A stretch of 57,513 nt of DNA from Jatrophihabitans sp. Its GTDB lineage: Bacteria > Actinomycetota > Actinomycetes > Mycobacteriales > Jatrophihabitantaceae. Where the stretch lies: NCBI GenBank assembly GCA_025963285.1, contig JAOPUX010000148.1, positions 1 through 57,513 of the forward strand, in the 5' to 3' direction. Made by a program: the position numbers and the translations under genes. Positions 33,693-41,737 of this stretch are shown piece after piece. Positions within the stretch are counted from its first letter, which is position 1; every line of letters begins with the position of its first letter. The notes under the pieces were generated by a model. The model was not told the DNA's origin. It worked only from the letters and a program-made list of their open reading frames with translations, and did no database searches.

Positions 33693-34264
33693 CCGACCTC
33701 GTCTTCGAGATCGTCGGCCAGATCGTCGGCGAGGTCGTCGCTGAGGCCCAGGTGCGAGGCGGCACTCACCCCGTCGAGGTAGCCGCGGGCCCGCTCGGTG
33801 CGCGGATAGCGCGATACGAGCAGCCAGAACTCCGGCCCATGGCCGGCCACGAGCAGGTGCGCCAGCTCGTGGACGAGCACATAGTCACGTACCCACGTAG
33901 GCATGTCATGCAGCCGGGTGGAGAGCCTGATCGAGCCGTCGGCCGGGGTGCAGGACGCCCAGCGGGTGCTCATGGCGGGGACCCAGCGCACGCTCGTAGG
34001 CACGGCACGCCCGCCGAGGTAGAGGGTGGAGAGCTCCGTAGCCCGGCGGGCCAGGCTGGCGTCGGACGGCGGGCGTGAGGTCGACGCCGGGCTGAGCCGG
34101 GCCACCATGCGCCCGACGTGCTTCTTCTCCTCGGCCGGGGTGAAACGGTCCGGGATCATCACCACGATCTGGTCGCGATCACGATAGGCCGAGACGGTGC
34201 GCTGGCGCTTGGCGCTGCGGCGCACGACCACGGCCGGCCTGCTCTCGGACGGGGAATCAACCAC
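33689..34264 (-). CDS. YgjP-like (DUF45) metallopeptidase
   Basis: 191 residues. The zinc motif is VLVHELAHLLVAGHGPEFW: HELAH gives two ligands and the Glu, and the third His is in GHGPEF. The family arrangement WASCTPADGSIRLSTRLHDMP precedes it. A short acidic repeat tail (LADDLADDLEDE) ends the protein. GTG 34264 has TAGGCT (34276-34271) at N6. The role is unknown; related YgjP proteins belong to the M48-like minimal metalloproteases. Confidence 0.9.
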   Translation of the reverse strand: MVDSPSESRPAVVVRRSAKRQRTVSAYRDRDQIVVMIPDRFTPAEEKKHVGRMVARLSPASTSRPPSDASLARRATELSTLYLGGRAVPTSVRWVPAMSTRWASCTPADGSIRLSTRLHDMPTWVRDYVLVHELAHLLVAGHGPEFWLLVSRYPRTERARGYLDGVSAASHLGLSDDLADDLADDLEDEVG

Positions 34265-34332
34265 GTGTAGAGCCTAGATCCGGCGACCGACAGTTCGGCG
34301 GTACGACGCACCGCTAACCCCGCGAGAGCGGG

Positions 34333-34460
34333 TTATCCACAGGGCGCTCCGGGAGATCGGGAGTCATGCCCACACTGTGTCCACATGGTTATCCACAGAT
34401 GTGGACATTCACTTCAGGGTTACTGAATGCCGCCTTTACGCATCGTCGGCCTGTGGACAA
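34333..34460. promoter_or_regulatory. Cluster of five DnaA boxes
   Basis: TTATCCACA at 34333-34341 and 34389-34397 and TGTGGACAA (reverse of TTGTCCACA) at 34452-34460 match the consensus; GTGTCCACA at 34377-34385 and TGTGGACAT at 34400-34408 each differ by one base. All five lie within 128 nt of a locally A+T-richer gap (34265-34497), with no dnaA, dnaN or rpmH nearby, so this is not the usual oriC setting. Confidence 0.75.
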
Positions 34461-34497
34461 CTCGGGTTCGGCCCGAGCAGAGCAGCAGAGTGCACAT

Positions 34498-35517
34498 ATG
34501 CCAGACACGTCCCGTTTTGACACCTTGCCGAGTCCGGCCGCGAGGCTTAGCCCCGCCGGGGTGCTGCTCTGGCGGGGCGCGCGCAGCGTGCAGCTCGAGG
34601 TCGGCCTTCACCGGCTCCTGGTCGATGGGGTCGACAGCCCGGCTGTCCAGGAGCTGCTCACCCCCAGCCCCGCGACAGGCGGGGTCGGCCGGCTGCGCAC
34701 CGCCCTCACCGAGCGGGGCTACCTCTGGCCCGCCTCCGACCCGCTCACCCCGCCGGAGCCCCGCCTGGCCGCCGAACTCACCGCGCTCGCCGCACGGGTG
34801 GGGCCCGACGCCGTCGACGTGCTGGCCGAGCGCGGCACGCGATGCGTCGTGGTGCAGGGCACCGGCCGGGCCGGGCCAGCGATCGCAGCGCTGCTCGCCG
34901 CCGCCGGCGTCGGTCACGTCCACATGCTGGAACGGGCGCCCGCCCGGCTCGTCCACGTACTGCCGGGCGGCGCCGGCTATGCCGACGAGGGCGCGTCACT
35001 TTCGGATGCCACTGCCGCCGCCGTACTGCGGGTGGCCCCGGGCACCGATGTCACACCGCCGGCTCTCGGGCGGGTACCGGACCTCGTCGTCCTCGCCATC
35101 GACGACCCCGTCGACTCCGACCGGCGCGCCGCCCTGCACGCCCGCGAGGTAGCCCACCTTCGGGTTCGACTGGCCCCGGGCGTCGGGGTTGTCGGGCCTC
35201 TCGTGGTGCCGGGTCTCACCAGTTGCCTGGGCTGCGCCGATCTGCACCGCCGGGATCGGGATCCCGCCTGGCCCGCACTGGCACTACAGCTGGGTACCCC
35301 GCGCCGCTACACGACAACCGCGGAGGTGACGACCTCGGCGCTGATAGCCGCCGTCGCCACCACCCAGGCCCTGGCGTTCCTCGACGGCGAGGAGGCCGCG
35401 GCGGTGGACGGCACGCTGGAGGTGCACCCGCCCGACTGGCGAATCCGCCGCCGGAGCTGGGCGAGCCACGCCGATTGCGGCTGTCTGTCGGTACAACAGG
35501 GCACAATGAGTCCGTGA
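34498..35517 (+). CDS. ThiF/E1-like cyclodehydratase-related protein
   Basis: 339 residues from ATG 34498; earlier in-frame ATGs would translate through the DnaA boxes. An N-terminal winged region (VLLWRGARSVQLEVG) is followed by a Rossmann/E1-like fold (TRCVVVQGTGRAGPAIAALLAAAGVGHV) and the TOMM-type motif LTSCLGCADLHRRDRDPAWPALALQL, with the structural zinc cysteines CLGC and a C-terminal DCGC. Such proteins resemble the E1-like partner of thiazole/oxazole peptide modification, but no precursor peptide or YcaO partner is here; cf. Rv3196. Its stop overlaps the ABC1 kinase GTG (GTGA at 35514-35517). Confidence 0.82.
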   Translation: MPDTSRFDTLPSPAARLSPAGVLLWRGARSVQLEVGLHRLLVDGVDSPAVQELLTPSPATGGVGRLRTALTERGYLWPASDPLTPPEPRLAAELTALAARVGPDAVDVLAERGTRCVVVQGTGRAGPAIAALLAAAGVGHVHMLERAPARLVHVLPGGAGYADEGASLSDATAAAVLRVAPGTDVTPPALGRVPDLVVLAIDDPVDSDRRAALHAREVAHLRVRLAPGVGVVGPLVVPGLTSCLGCADLHRRDRDPAWPALALQLGTPRRYTTTAEVTTSALIAAVATTQALAFLDGEEAAAVDGTLEVHPPDWRIRRRSWASHADCGCLSVQQGTMSP

Positions 35518-36824
35518 CCGAGATCCCGCAGCGCCGCGTGGCCCGTACTGCCAAACTCGCGTCGCTTCCGCTCGGCGTGGCCGGACGAGCCACCGTGGGT
35601 CTCGGCAAGCGGATGACGGGCAAGCCTGCCGAAGAGGTGGCCGCGGATCTGCAGGCCCGTACCGCGCAGCAGCTCTTCACGGTGCTCGGCGAGCTCAAGG
35701 GCGGGGCCATGAAGCTCGGCCAGGCCCTCTCCGTCTTCGAGGCGGCCCTCCCGGACGAATCGGCCGCGCCGTATCGGGAGGCGCTCACCAAGCTGCAAGA
35801 GGCGGCGCCGCCGATGCCGATCGCGACCGTGCACAAGGTGCTCGACGAGCAGTTCGGCCGAAGCTGGCGCGAGCGCTTCATCGACTTCGACGACACCCCG
35901 GCGGCCGCCGCGAGCATCGGCCAGGTCCATCGCGCCACCTGGGCCGATGGACGCGACGTCGCCGTCAAGCTGCAGTACCCCGGTGCAGGCGCCGCCCTGA
36001 TCAACGACTTCACCCAGCTCTCCCGCATGGCCAGGCTCTTCAGCCGCCTCTCCCCCGGGCTGGAGGTCAAGCCGCTGCTTGCAGAGCTGCGTGAGCGGGT
36101 GCTCGAGGAGCTCGACTACACCCTCGAGGCCAACTCGCAGCGCGCATTCGCCGCGGCGTACGCCGACGATCCGGACATCGCGGTGCCGCGAGTCGTGGCC
36201 AGCGCCCCGAAGGCGGTCGTCACCGAGTGGATGGCGGGCACCCCGCTGTCGCGTGTCATCGCGAGCGGAACCAAGGCCGAGCGCGACGCCGCCGGCTGGC
36301 GGCTCGCGCTGCTGCACTACTCCGCGCCGAGCCGGGCGGGCATGCTGCACGCCGATCCGCACCCGGGCAACTTCCGCATGCTGGCTGACGGCCGCCTCGG
36401 CGTCTTCGACTTCGGTGCGGTGGCCCGCCTGCCGGACGGCTACCCCGAGCCCCTCGGCCGGCTGACCCGAGCCGCCGTCGACGGCGACGGCGACCTCGCG
36501 CTGACGATCATGCGCGAGCAGGGCTTCATCCTCAGCGGCGTCGACATCGACGCCCGGCAGGTCATGGACTACCTCGGCCCCACCGCCGATCCGCTGCGCG
36601 AGGAGACGTTCACCTTCTCCCGCAAGTGGCTGCAGCGCCAGGCGGCCCGCCTCAGCGACCCGCGCCGCGAGGAGGCTCGTATCGGGCGGATGTTCAACCT
36701 GCCGCCGCACTACCTGTTGATCCACCGCGTCACTCTCGGCTCCACCGCCATCCTCTGCCAGCTCGAAGCCACCGCGCCATATCGCTCGCTGGCAGAGAAG
36801 TGGTCGCCGGGGTTCGCCAGCTGA
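35514..36824 (+). CDS. ABC1/UbiB-family atypical kinase
   Basis: 436 residues. All ABC1 marks are present: KxGQ motif GGAMKLGQALSVFE (about 62-75), the A-rich loop AAAASIGQVHRATW, VAVKLQYPG (Lys), ELDYTLEANSQ, HADPHPGNF and DFGAVARLP for the catalytic/metal residues. UbiB/COQ8-type proteins are ATPases linked to isoprenoid lipids; the mycobacterial homologue (Rv3197) is in the WhiB7 regulon. Coupled to the upstream E1-like gene by a GTGA overlap, and whiB7 lies 2 kb downstream on the other strand. Confidence 0.93.
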   Translation: MTEIPQRRVARTAKLASLPLGVAGRATVGLGKRMTGKPAEEVAADLQARTAQQLFTVLGELKGGAMKLGQALSVFEAALPDESAAPYREALTKLQEAAPPMPIATVHKVLDEQFGRSWRERFIDFDDTPAAAASIGQVHRATWADGRDVAVKLQYPGAGAALINDFTQLSRMARLFSRLSPGLEVKPLLAELRERVLEELDYTLEANSQRAFAAAYADDPDIAVPRVVASAPKAVVTEWMAGTPLSRVIASGTKAERDAAGWRLALLHYSAPSRAGMLHADPHPGNFRMLADGRLGVFDFGAVARLPDGYPEPLGRLTRAAVDGDGDLALTIMREQGFILSGVDIDARQVMDYLGPTADPLREETFTFSRKWLQRQAARLSDPRREEARIGRMFNLPPHYLLIHRVTLGSTAILCQLEATAPYRSLAEKWSPGFAS

Positions 36825-36855
36825 GCCGTCTGCGGCGGTTGAGTAGTTTGGGCGC

Positions 36856-38121
36856 ATGACCGAGACCGTCTTCACGTATGGCGCCCCCGGACTCAAGTTC
36901 GGCGACGGCGCCTCCGATGAGATCGGTTATGACCTCGCCCAGCTCGGAGCCACGCGGGCACTCGTCGTCACCGACCCCGGAGTCGCCGCCACCGGCCTTC
37001 CCACGCGGGTCGCCGAGCAGATGGCGCAGTTCGGCGTCGAGGCGCTGATCTTCGACGGCGTGCGGGTCGAACCCACCGATGCCAGCATGCAGGCCGCGAT
37101 CGACTGGGCCCGCGCGCACGGCCCCTGGGACGCCTTCGTCGCCGTCGGCGGCGGGTCGAGCATCGACACGGCCAAGGCAGTGAACCTGCTGTTGACGAAC
37201 CCGGGTGAGCTGATGGACTACATCAACGCCCCGGTGGGTGCCGGCAAGGCACCGAGCAGGCCGCTACTGCCGCTGGTGGCCGTCCCGACCACCACGGGCA
37301 CCGGGGCGGAGAGCACGACGATCTGTGTCATGGACGTGCTGGCACAGCGGGTCAAGACCGGCATCAGCCACCAGCGGCTGCGCCCGACCCTCGCTGTGGT
37401 CGATCCGGTGCTGACGATGACGCAGCCGGCCGGGGTCACGGCGTCGGCCGGCATGGACATCCTCTGCCACGCGCTGGAGAGCTACACCGCGCGGCCGTAC
37501 ACGTCGAATCCCCGCAAGCAGCCACAGCAGCGGGTGCCCTACTGCGGCTCGAACCCGATCTCGGACATGTGGTCGGAGCGTTCGATGGCGCTGCTCGCGT
37601 CGAGCTTCCGGCGGGCGGTGCAGCATGGCGACGACGCCGACGCCCGTCGCGAGATGGCGCTGGCCGCCACGTTCGCCGGGCTGGGCTTCGGCAATGCCGG
37701 GGTGCACATCCCGCACGCCAACGCCTACCCGATCGCGGGGCAGGTCCGGGAGTTCCACCCGGCCGGCTACCCCGAACACGAGTCGTTGGTGCCGCACGGG
37801 ATGGCCGTCGCGCTGACCGCCCCCGAGGCCTTCCGCTTCACCTTCGAGGCGGCACCGGAGCGCCACCTGCGCGCCGCGGCGCTGCTCGCACCCGACGCCG
37901 ACCTGGCCGATGGCCCCGCCGCGCTGCCGACCGTCCTCGTCGACCTGATGCGCGACATCGGCATCCCGGCCGGCGTCGGTGCGGTAGGCTTCTTCGACTC
38001 CGACGTCGACGACCTCGTCGAGGGCGCTCTCAAGCAGCAGCGGCTGCTGGCCACGGCCCCGCGCGAGGTCGACGCCGACTCGCTCGGCGCGATCTTCCGT
38101 CGTTCGATGTCGCTGTGGTGA
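36856..38121 (+). CDS. Hydroxyacid-oxoacid transhydrogenase-like iron alcohol dehydrogenase
   Basis: 421 residues, iron-containing alcohol dehydrogenase fold: AVGGGSSIDTAKAVNLLL (NAD loop), VAVPTTTGTGAESTT, metal ligands Asp/His in ASAGMDILCHALE, FGNAGVHIPHANAYP and ESLVPHGMAV. The insertion with PYCGSNPISDMWSERSM and the N-P-I-S-D-x-W motif is the mark of ADHFE1/HOT, which couples 4-hydroxybutyrate oxidation to 2-oxoglutarate reduction. TAGTTT (36844-36849) at N6 makes it leaderless. It is inserted in an otherwise conserved block, suggesting lineage-specific gain. Confidence 0.85.
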   Translation: MTETVFTYGAPGLKFGDGASDEIGYDLAQLGATRALVVTDPGVAATGLPTRVAEQMAQFGVEALIFDGVRVEPTDASMQAAIDWARAHGPWDAFVAVGGGSSIDTAKAVNLLLTNPGELMDYINAPVGAGKAPSRPLLPLVAVPTTTGTGAESTTICVMDVLAQRVKTGISHQRLRPTLAVVDPVLTMTQPAGVTASAGMDILCHALESYTARPYTSNPRKQPQQRVPYCGSNPISDMWSERSMALLASSFRRAVQHGDDADARREMALAATFAGLGFGNAGVHIPHANAYPIAGQVREFHPAGYPEHESLVPHGMAVALTAPEAFRFTFEAAPERHLRAAALLAPDADLADGPAALPTVLVDLMRDIGIPAGVGAVGFFDSDVDDLVEGALKQQRLLATAPREVDADSLGAIFRRSMSLW

Positions 38122-38202
38122 AGTCCGGGCGTCGTCGCGCGTAACTAGCTGCCACCACTGAGGATCGTGTCGCGCTGGACGTCGCAGCGCGGGCGCGCTG
38201 CA

Positions 38203-38397
38203 ATGTCGGACATGGGTGAGACGTGCTCGATGTGCGGCCGCGTCGCCGACGCCGCCGAAGACGGAGACCCGCCGCTCGCGTGGTGTGCCGACGTGGTCGA
38301 GGCCCGCGGCGGCCCGCGGACCAGGTGGATCTGCCCGAGCTGCACGCGCAGCCATGTCCGGTCGATCGAGGCCAAGCTCGACCAGACGTACTGGTAG
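38203..38397 (+). CDS. Small zinc-ribbon protein
   Basis: About 64 residues from ATG 38203 (ATG 38212 also possible). CSMC...CPSC gives two C-x2-C knuckles separated by about 30 residues, and the C-terminus SHVRSIEAKLDQTYW matches a short actinobacterial family of unknown role. Strongly compact, no signal peptide. Confidence 0.7.
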   Translation: MSDMGETCSMCGRVADAAEDGDPPLAWCADVVEARGGPRTRWICPSCTRSHVRSIEAKLDQTYW

Positions 38398-38486
38398 CCG
38401 GGAACGCAGCGGCCGCCGGACCCGGGTGGGTCCGACGGCCGTTGACGTGCGGCCGCGTCGACGGACGCGGTCACTGGCAGCTCCGG

Positions 38487-38756
38487 TCAGTTGGCGACGG
38501 CCGAGACCTGAGCTGCCCGCTCTACGCGCTGCAGGTGCCGCCGGTAGGCGGCGTGGGCAGCACGCTCCAGGTAGTGCCAGCGGTTCGCGGCGGCCAGCTC
38601 GCTGGCCAGCCGCTGCCGCGCCGCCTCCTGTTGTCGATGGCGCATATGCTCGCGCGCCAGTGCTTCATGCATGGTGTACATCTCGATGCTCCCTACGAGC
38701 CCACTGGGCTCGGACGTCTGATCGTGCAGTGGGTAGTTCGTGGCCGTGGTGTTCAT
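38487..38756 (-). CDS. Small basic helical protein coupled to whiB7
   Basis: 89 residues. The body is a long amphipathic, Arg/Ala/His-rich helix (MYTMHEALAREHMRHRQQEAARQRLASELAAANRW then HAAYRRHLQRVER). Its ATG overlaps the whiB7 stop by one base (TGATG at 38754-38758), so it is coupled to WhiB7 and would share its antibiotic-inducible leader. No known domain. The larger minus-strand frame ahead of this ATG is a shadow of whiB7. Confidence 0.72.
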   Translation of the reverse strand: MNTTATNYPLHDQTSEPSGLVGSIEMYTMHEALAREHMRHRQQEAARQRLASELAAANRWHYLERAAHAAYRRHLQRVERAAQVSAVAN

Positions 38757-39130
38757 CAGGCAGCCACCTCGGTGCGGTCGTCCTTGCGGGGACGGCCACG
38801 GGGACGCTTGCGGGCGACGATCGCTCCGCGCTCGAAGATCTCGCCACCCCAGACGCCCCAGGGCTCCCGACGCTCGACCGCACCTGCGAGGCAGGCGAGG
38901 CGCGCGGGGCAGGCCAGGCACATGGCCTTGGCCTGCTCGAGCTCTGCGGGAGTCTCGGCGAACCACAGGTCGGCGTCCTCCACGCGGCAGGGGACGTCGT
39001 CCGGGCACTCCTTCGCGAGCGGGTCGAGCCCGCCCAGGGCTGATCCGGTTCCGCCTAGCAGTGCCTGGGCCAGTAGCGGCCCGGATGTCGGTTCAGCGAG
39101 CACGTCGGTGACTGAGCAGCTGGTCAACAC
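38756..39130 (-). CDS. whiB7: WhiB7 antibiotic-resistance regulator
   Basis: 124 residues from GTG 39130 with AAGGAGG 9 nt upstream. Fe-S ligands Cys48, Cys71, Cys74 and Cys80; the signature REPWGVWGGEIFERGAIVARKRPRGRPRKDD carries the WhiB7-specific EPWGVWGGE turn and a C-terminal AT-hook (RGRP, 111-114). WhiB7 binds SigA and A+T-rich sequence upstream of the -35 to activate intrinsic resistance genes. The N-terminus is about 30 residues longer than in mycobacteria. Preceded by a long attenuator leader with an upstream ORF. Confidence 0.95.
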   Translation of the reverse strand: MLTSCSVTDVLAEPTSGPLLAQALLGGTGSALGGLDPLAKECPDDVPCRVEDADLWFAETPAELEQAKAMCLACPARLACLAGAVERREPWGVWGGEIFERGAIVARKRPRGRPRKDDRTEVAA

Positions 39131-39207
39131 GTCGGGTCACCTCCTTCTTCGTCGTTCGGTTCTGTGGGTTATTCACTTGTGTCGGAGGGGCCTTAGACAA
39201 AGAGAAA

Positions 39208-39238
39208 GGCCGCGGTTCCCAAGCTGGGAGCCGCGGCC
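39208..39238 (-). terminator. Attenuator hairpin in the whiB7 leader
   Basis: Stem 39208-39221 with 39225-39238 (one mismatch), loop AGC; the minus strand continues TTTCTCTTTG. It begins 25 nt after the uORF stop and ends 78 nt before the whiB7 start, fitting the rho-independent terminator known in whiB7 leaders. Confidence 0.85.
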
Positions 39239-39280
39239 TCGAGGAGCCTTTCGCTGACACTGTCAGCGAGGTCCTCGAGG
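39237..39280 (-). promoter_or_regulatory. Anti-terminator-like stem loop at the uORF end
   Basis: A perfect 8-bp stem (39251-39258 with 39262-39269) inside outer arms 39237-39245 and 39272-39280. It overlaps the uORF stop and shares two bases with the attenuator arm, so the two structures can compete depending on where the uORF ribosome stands. Confidence 0.5.
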
Positions 39281-39496
39281 TGGTGCGGCCGGCTTGGCCT
39301 GGCGCGAGTGCTTATCTGCGACGACGGCCGGGGCGGCGAAGCCACCAATGCCCGTGCCGGCCGAGTGCCCTGCGAAGACAGGGGTGGCCGGGTAGGCGTA
39401 GGCGGCGACGGCTTCGGTCGTTTGCCACATCCGCGTGGCAGCGCTCGACAGGCTCGTCGGGAGGAGAGCCGTCGTCATGGGCGTGTTGCTTACCAT
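39263..39496 (-). CDS. Upstream ORF of the whiB7 leader
   Basis: 77 codons with a perfect ribosome site AAGGAGG 8 nt before ATG 39496. The peptide has no domain and is Ala/Thr/Pro-rich with a basic end (QAKPAAPPRGPR). The uORF ends in the hairpin region. In whiB7/wblC leaders uORF translation senses ribosome stress and controls attenuation; this one is longer than most reported. Likely regulatory rather than a functional protein. Confidence 0.7.
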   Translation of the reverse strand: MVSNTPMTTALLPTSLSSAATRMWQTTEAVAAYAYPATPVFAGHSAGTGIGGFAAPAVVADKHSRQAKPAAPPRGPR

Positions 39497-39555
39497 CGGG
39501 GCTACCTCCTTCGGAATGTGTGTCGGTCGGCGCGAGATCTCGCGGGCGTAGATGC

Positions 39556-39597
39556 AGGCTAACGAAGGCTAGAAACTGCGTGCAACTTATTTATCGC
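39556..39597 (-). promoter_or_regulatory. whiB7 promoter with A+T-rich activator site
   Basis: Minus strand TTGCAC (39585-39580), 18-nt spacer, TAGCCT (39561-39556), preceded by the A+T-rich GATAAATAAG directly above the -35. WhiB7 activates promoters with just such an A+T element next to the -35, so autoregulation is likely. It leaves about 420 nt of leader. Confidence 0.65.
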
Positions 39598-39696
39598 CAA
39601 TCGCGAAAATTGGTCGTCATTCATGGAGATTCAGCCACCCTGACGGTGAGCCAGGCGTAAAACGGAGCAGGACGAGTCGCCGGACCGGGGGTAGCA

Positions 39697-40212
39697 ATGA
39701 TCGTGACACCACGCACCGCCCTGCTCGCGGTGGCCGTGACCGCGGCGCTGGCCGGGTGTGGCAGCTCCGGCGGTGGCGGCACGTCGACCCGAACTACTGC
39801 GCCGTCGGCCGCAACGCCGTCGCTGCACGCGGCCGACCCGGCCACCACGGCGGCCATCAGCAAGGCCTATGCGACCTTCTTCGGCTCCGCCTCCTCGGTG
39901 CAGCAGTCCGAGGCCGCGCTGCAGCACGGTGCCGACTTCGCCGCGGTGCTCGTCGCGCAGGGCAAGACCAGCTACGCCTCGAAGTCGAGCGCGACCGTGT
40001 CGTCGGTGATGCTGCGCTCGGCAGACGTCGCCACGCTGCGATTCACCATCTCCTCCAACGGCGCATCGCTGCTGAAGGACACCCCCGGCTTCGCCGTCCG
40101 GGAGGGGGGCACCTGGAAGGTTGCCGCCGGGACGTTCTGCGCCCTGCTGACCCTGGAGGGCAGCCCACCGAGCGCATGCAAGGACACCACCATCACGGCA
40201 CTGCCACACTGA
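39697..40212 (+). CDS. Lipoprotein, MTB12-like
   Basis: 171 residues. The signal peptide ends in a lipobox LAGC (Cys near residue 21), followed by a Gly/Ser/Thr linker. The mature part (ATTAAISKAYATFFGSASSVQQSEAALQHGADFAAVL ... VLRSADVATLRFTISS) resembles the MTB12/CFP-2 C-terminal-type domain of actinobacterial lipoproteins. Two Cys near the end may pair. A GGGGG ribosome site precedes ATG 39697. Cotranscription with the next MFS gene is likely (1-nt gap). Confidence 0.78.
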   Translation: MIVTPRTALLAVAVTAALAGCGSSGGGGTSTRTTAPSAATPSLHAADPATTAAISKAYATFFGSASSVQQSEAALQHGADFAAVLVAQGKTSYASKSSATVSSVMLRSADVATLRFTISSNGASLLKDTPGFAVREGGTWKVAAGTFCALLTLEGSPPSACKDTTITALPH

Positions 40213-40213
40213 C

Positions 40214-41737
40214 GTGGTGGCGGGGCAGCGGGTCGAGCGGCGCACCGCGGCCCTCGCGACACTGCTCGGCGTCCTCTTCCTGACCTTCCTCGACACCACG
40301 ATCGTCAGCGTGACGCTCGGCGACATGGAGAGCGACCTCTCCGCCGGGGTGATCCCCCTGCAGTGGGTGATCAATGCCTACGCGCTCGTCTTCGCCAGCT
40401 TGATGCTCACGGCGGGCGCTCTGGGCGACCGCTTCGGCCGCAAGTGGGTGATGTTCGGCGGCATCGTGATCTTCTGCGCGGGCTCCCTCATGTGCGCCGT
40501 GGCCGGGGCTGTCGGCATGGTGATCGCCGGCCGCGCCGTGATGGGAGTCGGCGCGGCTGCCTCCGAGCCCGGCACCCTGTCGGTGATTCGCCAGCTCTAC
40601 CCCGACCGGGGCGAGCGCTCCAGGGCCCTCGGCGCCTGGTCGGCAGTCTCCGGCCTCGCCCTGGCCCTTGGCCCGGTGATCGGCGGACTGCTCGTCGGGC
40701 TGGGTGGCTGGCATGCCGTCTTCTGGTTCAACCTCGCGGTGAGCCTTGTCCTGCTCTACGCCGTCTATGCCTTCGTTCCGGACAGCCGCGAAGAGTCGGC
40801 CGGCCGGGTCGATGTCGCCGGCTTCGTGCTGGGCACGGCGGGTATCGGCTGCGTGGCCTCAGGGGTGATCTTCGGGGAGAACCACGGCTACGGCTCCGGG
40901 CTGGTCGTCACCCTCTTCGCGATCGGCGCGGTGGCCCTACTCGCCTTCGGGCCGGTCGAGCGGCGGGTACCCAACCCGATGCTGGACCTGCGCTACCTGC
41001 GACAACCGATCGTCGATGTGGCGCTCTTCGCTGCCTTCGCCGTCTATTTCGGCGTCTTCGCCATCTTCTTCTTCACCGCGCTGTACCTCGACATCGGCCT
41101 GCACTACTCCGGCTGGGCGCTGGCGGGCATCTTCACCCCGATGGCGGTGGCGATCGTGCTGGGCGGCCTTGGGGCCGGGCGCTGGGTGGCGCGCACGGGC
41201 AGCCGCGTGCCGATGGTCGCCGGCTGCGCGCTCGCAGTGGCCGGCACCCTGCAGGCTCGTATCGAGCTCGATGCCGGCAGCGGGTTGACCGCCTGGGCGC
41301 TCGCGGTGGCTCTGGCGATCACCGGGCTGGGTTTCGGGATCACCGTGGTGCCGCTCACCTCCGCGGTGCTCTCGCACATCCCAGGGAGGCACTCGGGGAT
41401 GGCGGCCTCGGCCACCAACACCGCACGCCAGTTGGGCGCGGTGGCCGGCGTCGCGGCGCTCGGTGCCATCGTCAACGCTCATCTGGTGAGCGCCGTGAAC
41501 GCCTACGTCGCCCTGGCCCCGGCCGGCTTCTCGCTGGGGCTGGGCCCGAAGATCGTCAAGATCCTGGAGACGGGCGGCACTGGCAGCGTCGATCTCTCCG
41601 ACATCCCGGCGCCGTTCGTCCATGCCTTCCTCGGCGGCCTGCAGACCGCCCTCCTGGTGGCGATCGTGCTGATCGCCTTGGCAGGGATCGCGGCCGCACT
41701 GGTGCCGGAGCCGGCAGTGCGGGACGAGCTCAGCTGA
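40214..41737 (+). CDS. DHA2-family MFS multidrug transporter
   Basis: 507 residues, about 14 membrane segments, the DHA2 (EmrB/QacA) size. TM1 has LTFLDTTIVSVTLGDM, motif A GDRFGRKWVMFGG follows TM2, and motif C sits at ALALGPVIGGLLVG. GTG 40214 follows the lipoprotein stop by one base, suggesting a two-gene operon. The neighbourhood with whiB7 makes an antibiotic-export role attractive, but no WhiB7-type promoter is seen here. Convergent overlap of 8 nt with uvrD2. Confidence 0.9.
   Translation: MVAGQRVERRTAALATLLGVLFLTFLDTTIVSVTLGDMESDLSAGVIPLQWVINAYALVFASLMLTAGALGDRFGRKWVMFGGIVIFCAGSLMCAVAGAVGMVIAGRAVMGVGAAASEPGTLSVIRQLYPDRGERSRALGAWSAVSGLALALGPVIGGLLVGLGGWHAVFWFNLAVSLVLLYAVYAFVPDSREESAGRVDVAGFVLGTAGIGCVASGVIFGENHGYGSGLVVTLFAIGAVALLAFGPVERRVPNPMLDLRYLRQPIVDVALFAAFAVYFGVFAIFFFTALYLDIGLHYSGWALAGIFTPMAVAIVLGGLGAGRWVARTGSRVPMVAGCALAVAGTLQARIELDAGSGLTAWALAVALAITGLGFGITVVPLTSAVLSHIPGRHSGMAASATNTARQLGAVAGVAALGAIVNAHLVSAVNAYVALAPAGFSLGLGPKIVKILETGGTGSVDLSDIPAPFVHAFLGGLQTALLVAIVLIALAGIAAALVPEPAVRDELS

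Noticed and set aside
34333-34460. DnaA-box cluster as the chromosomal oriC
   Set aside because: No dnaA, dnaN, gyrB or rpmH nearby and the gap is only 233 nt; kept as a remote cluster instead.
34366-34497. N-terminal extension of the E1-like gene
   Set aside because: Would translate the DnaA-box cluster and has no family similarity; ATG 34498 is used instead.
34498-36824. E1-like plus ABC1 genes as a RiPP (TOMM) cluster
   Set aside because: No YcaO protein, no precursor peptide and the pair belongs to a conserved actinobacterial block.
35307-36896. 529-codon minus-strand frame
   Set aside because: Antisense to the ABC1 kinase and E1-like gene, low-complexity composition; no start signal.
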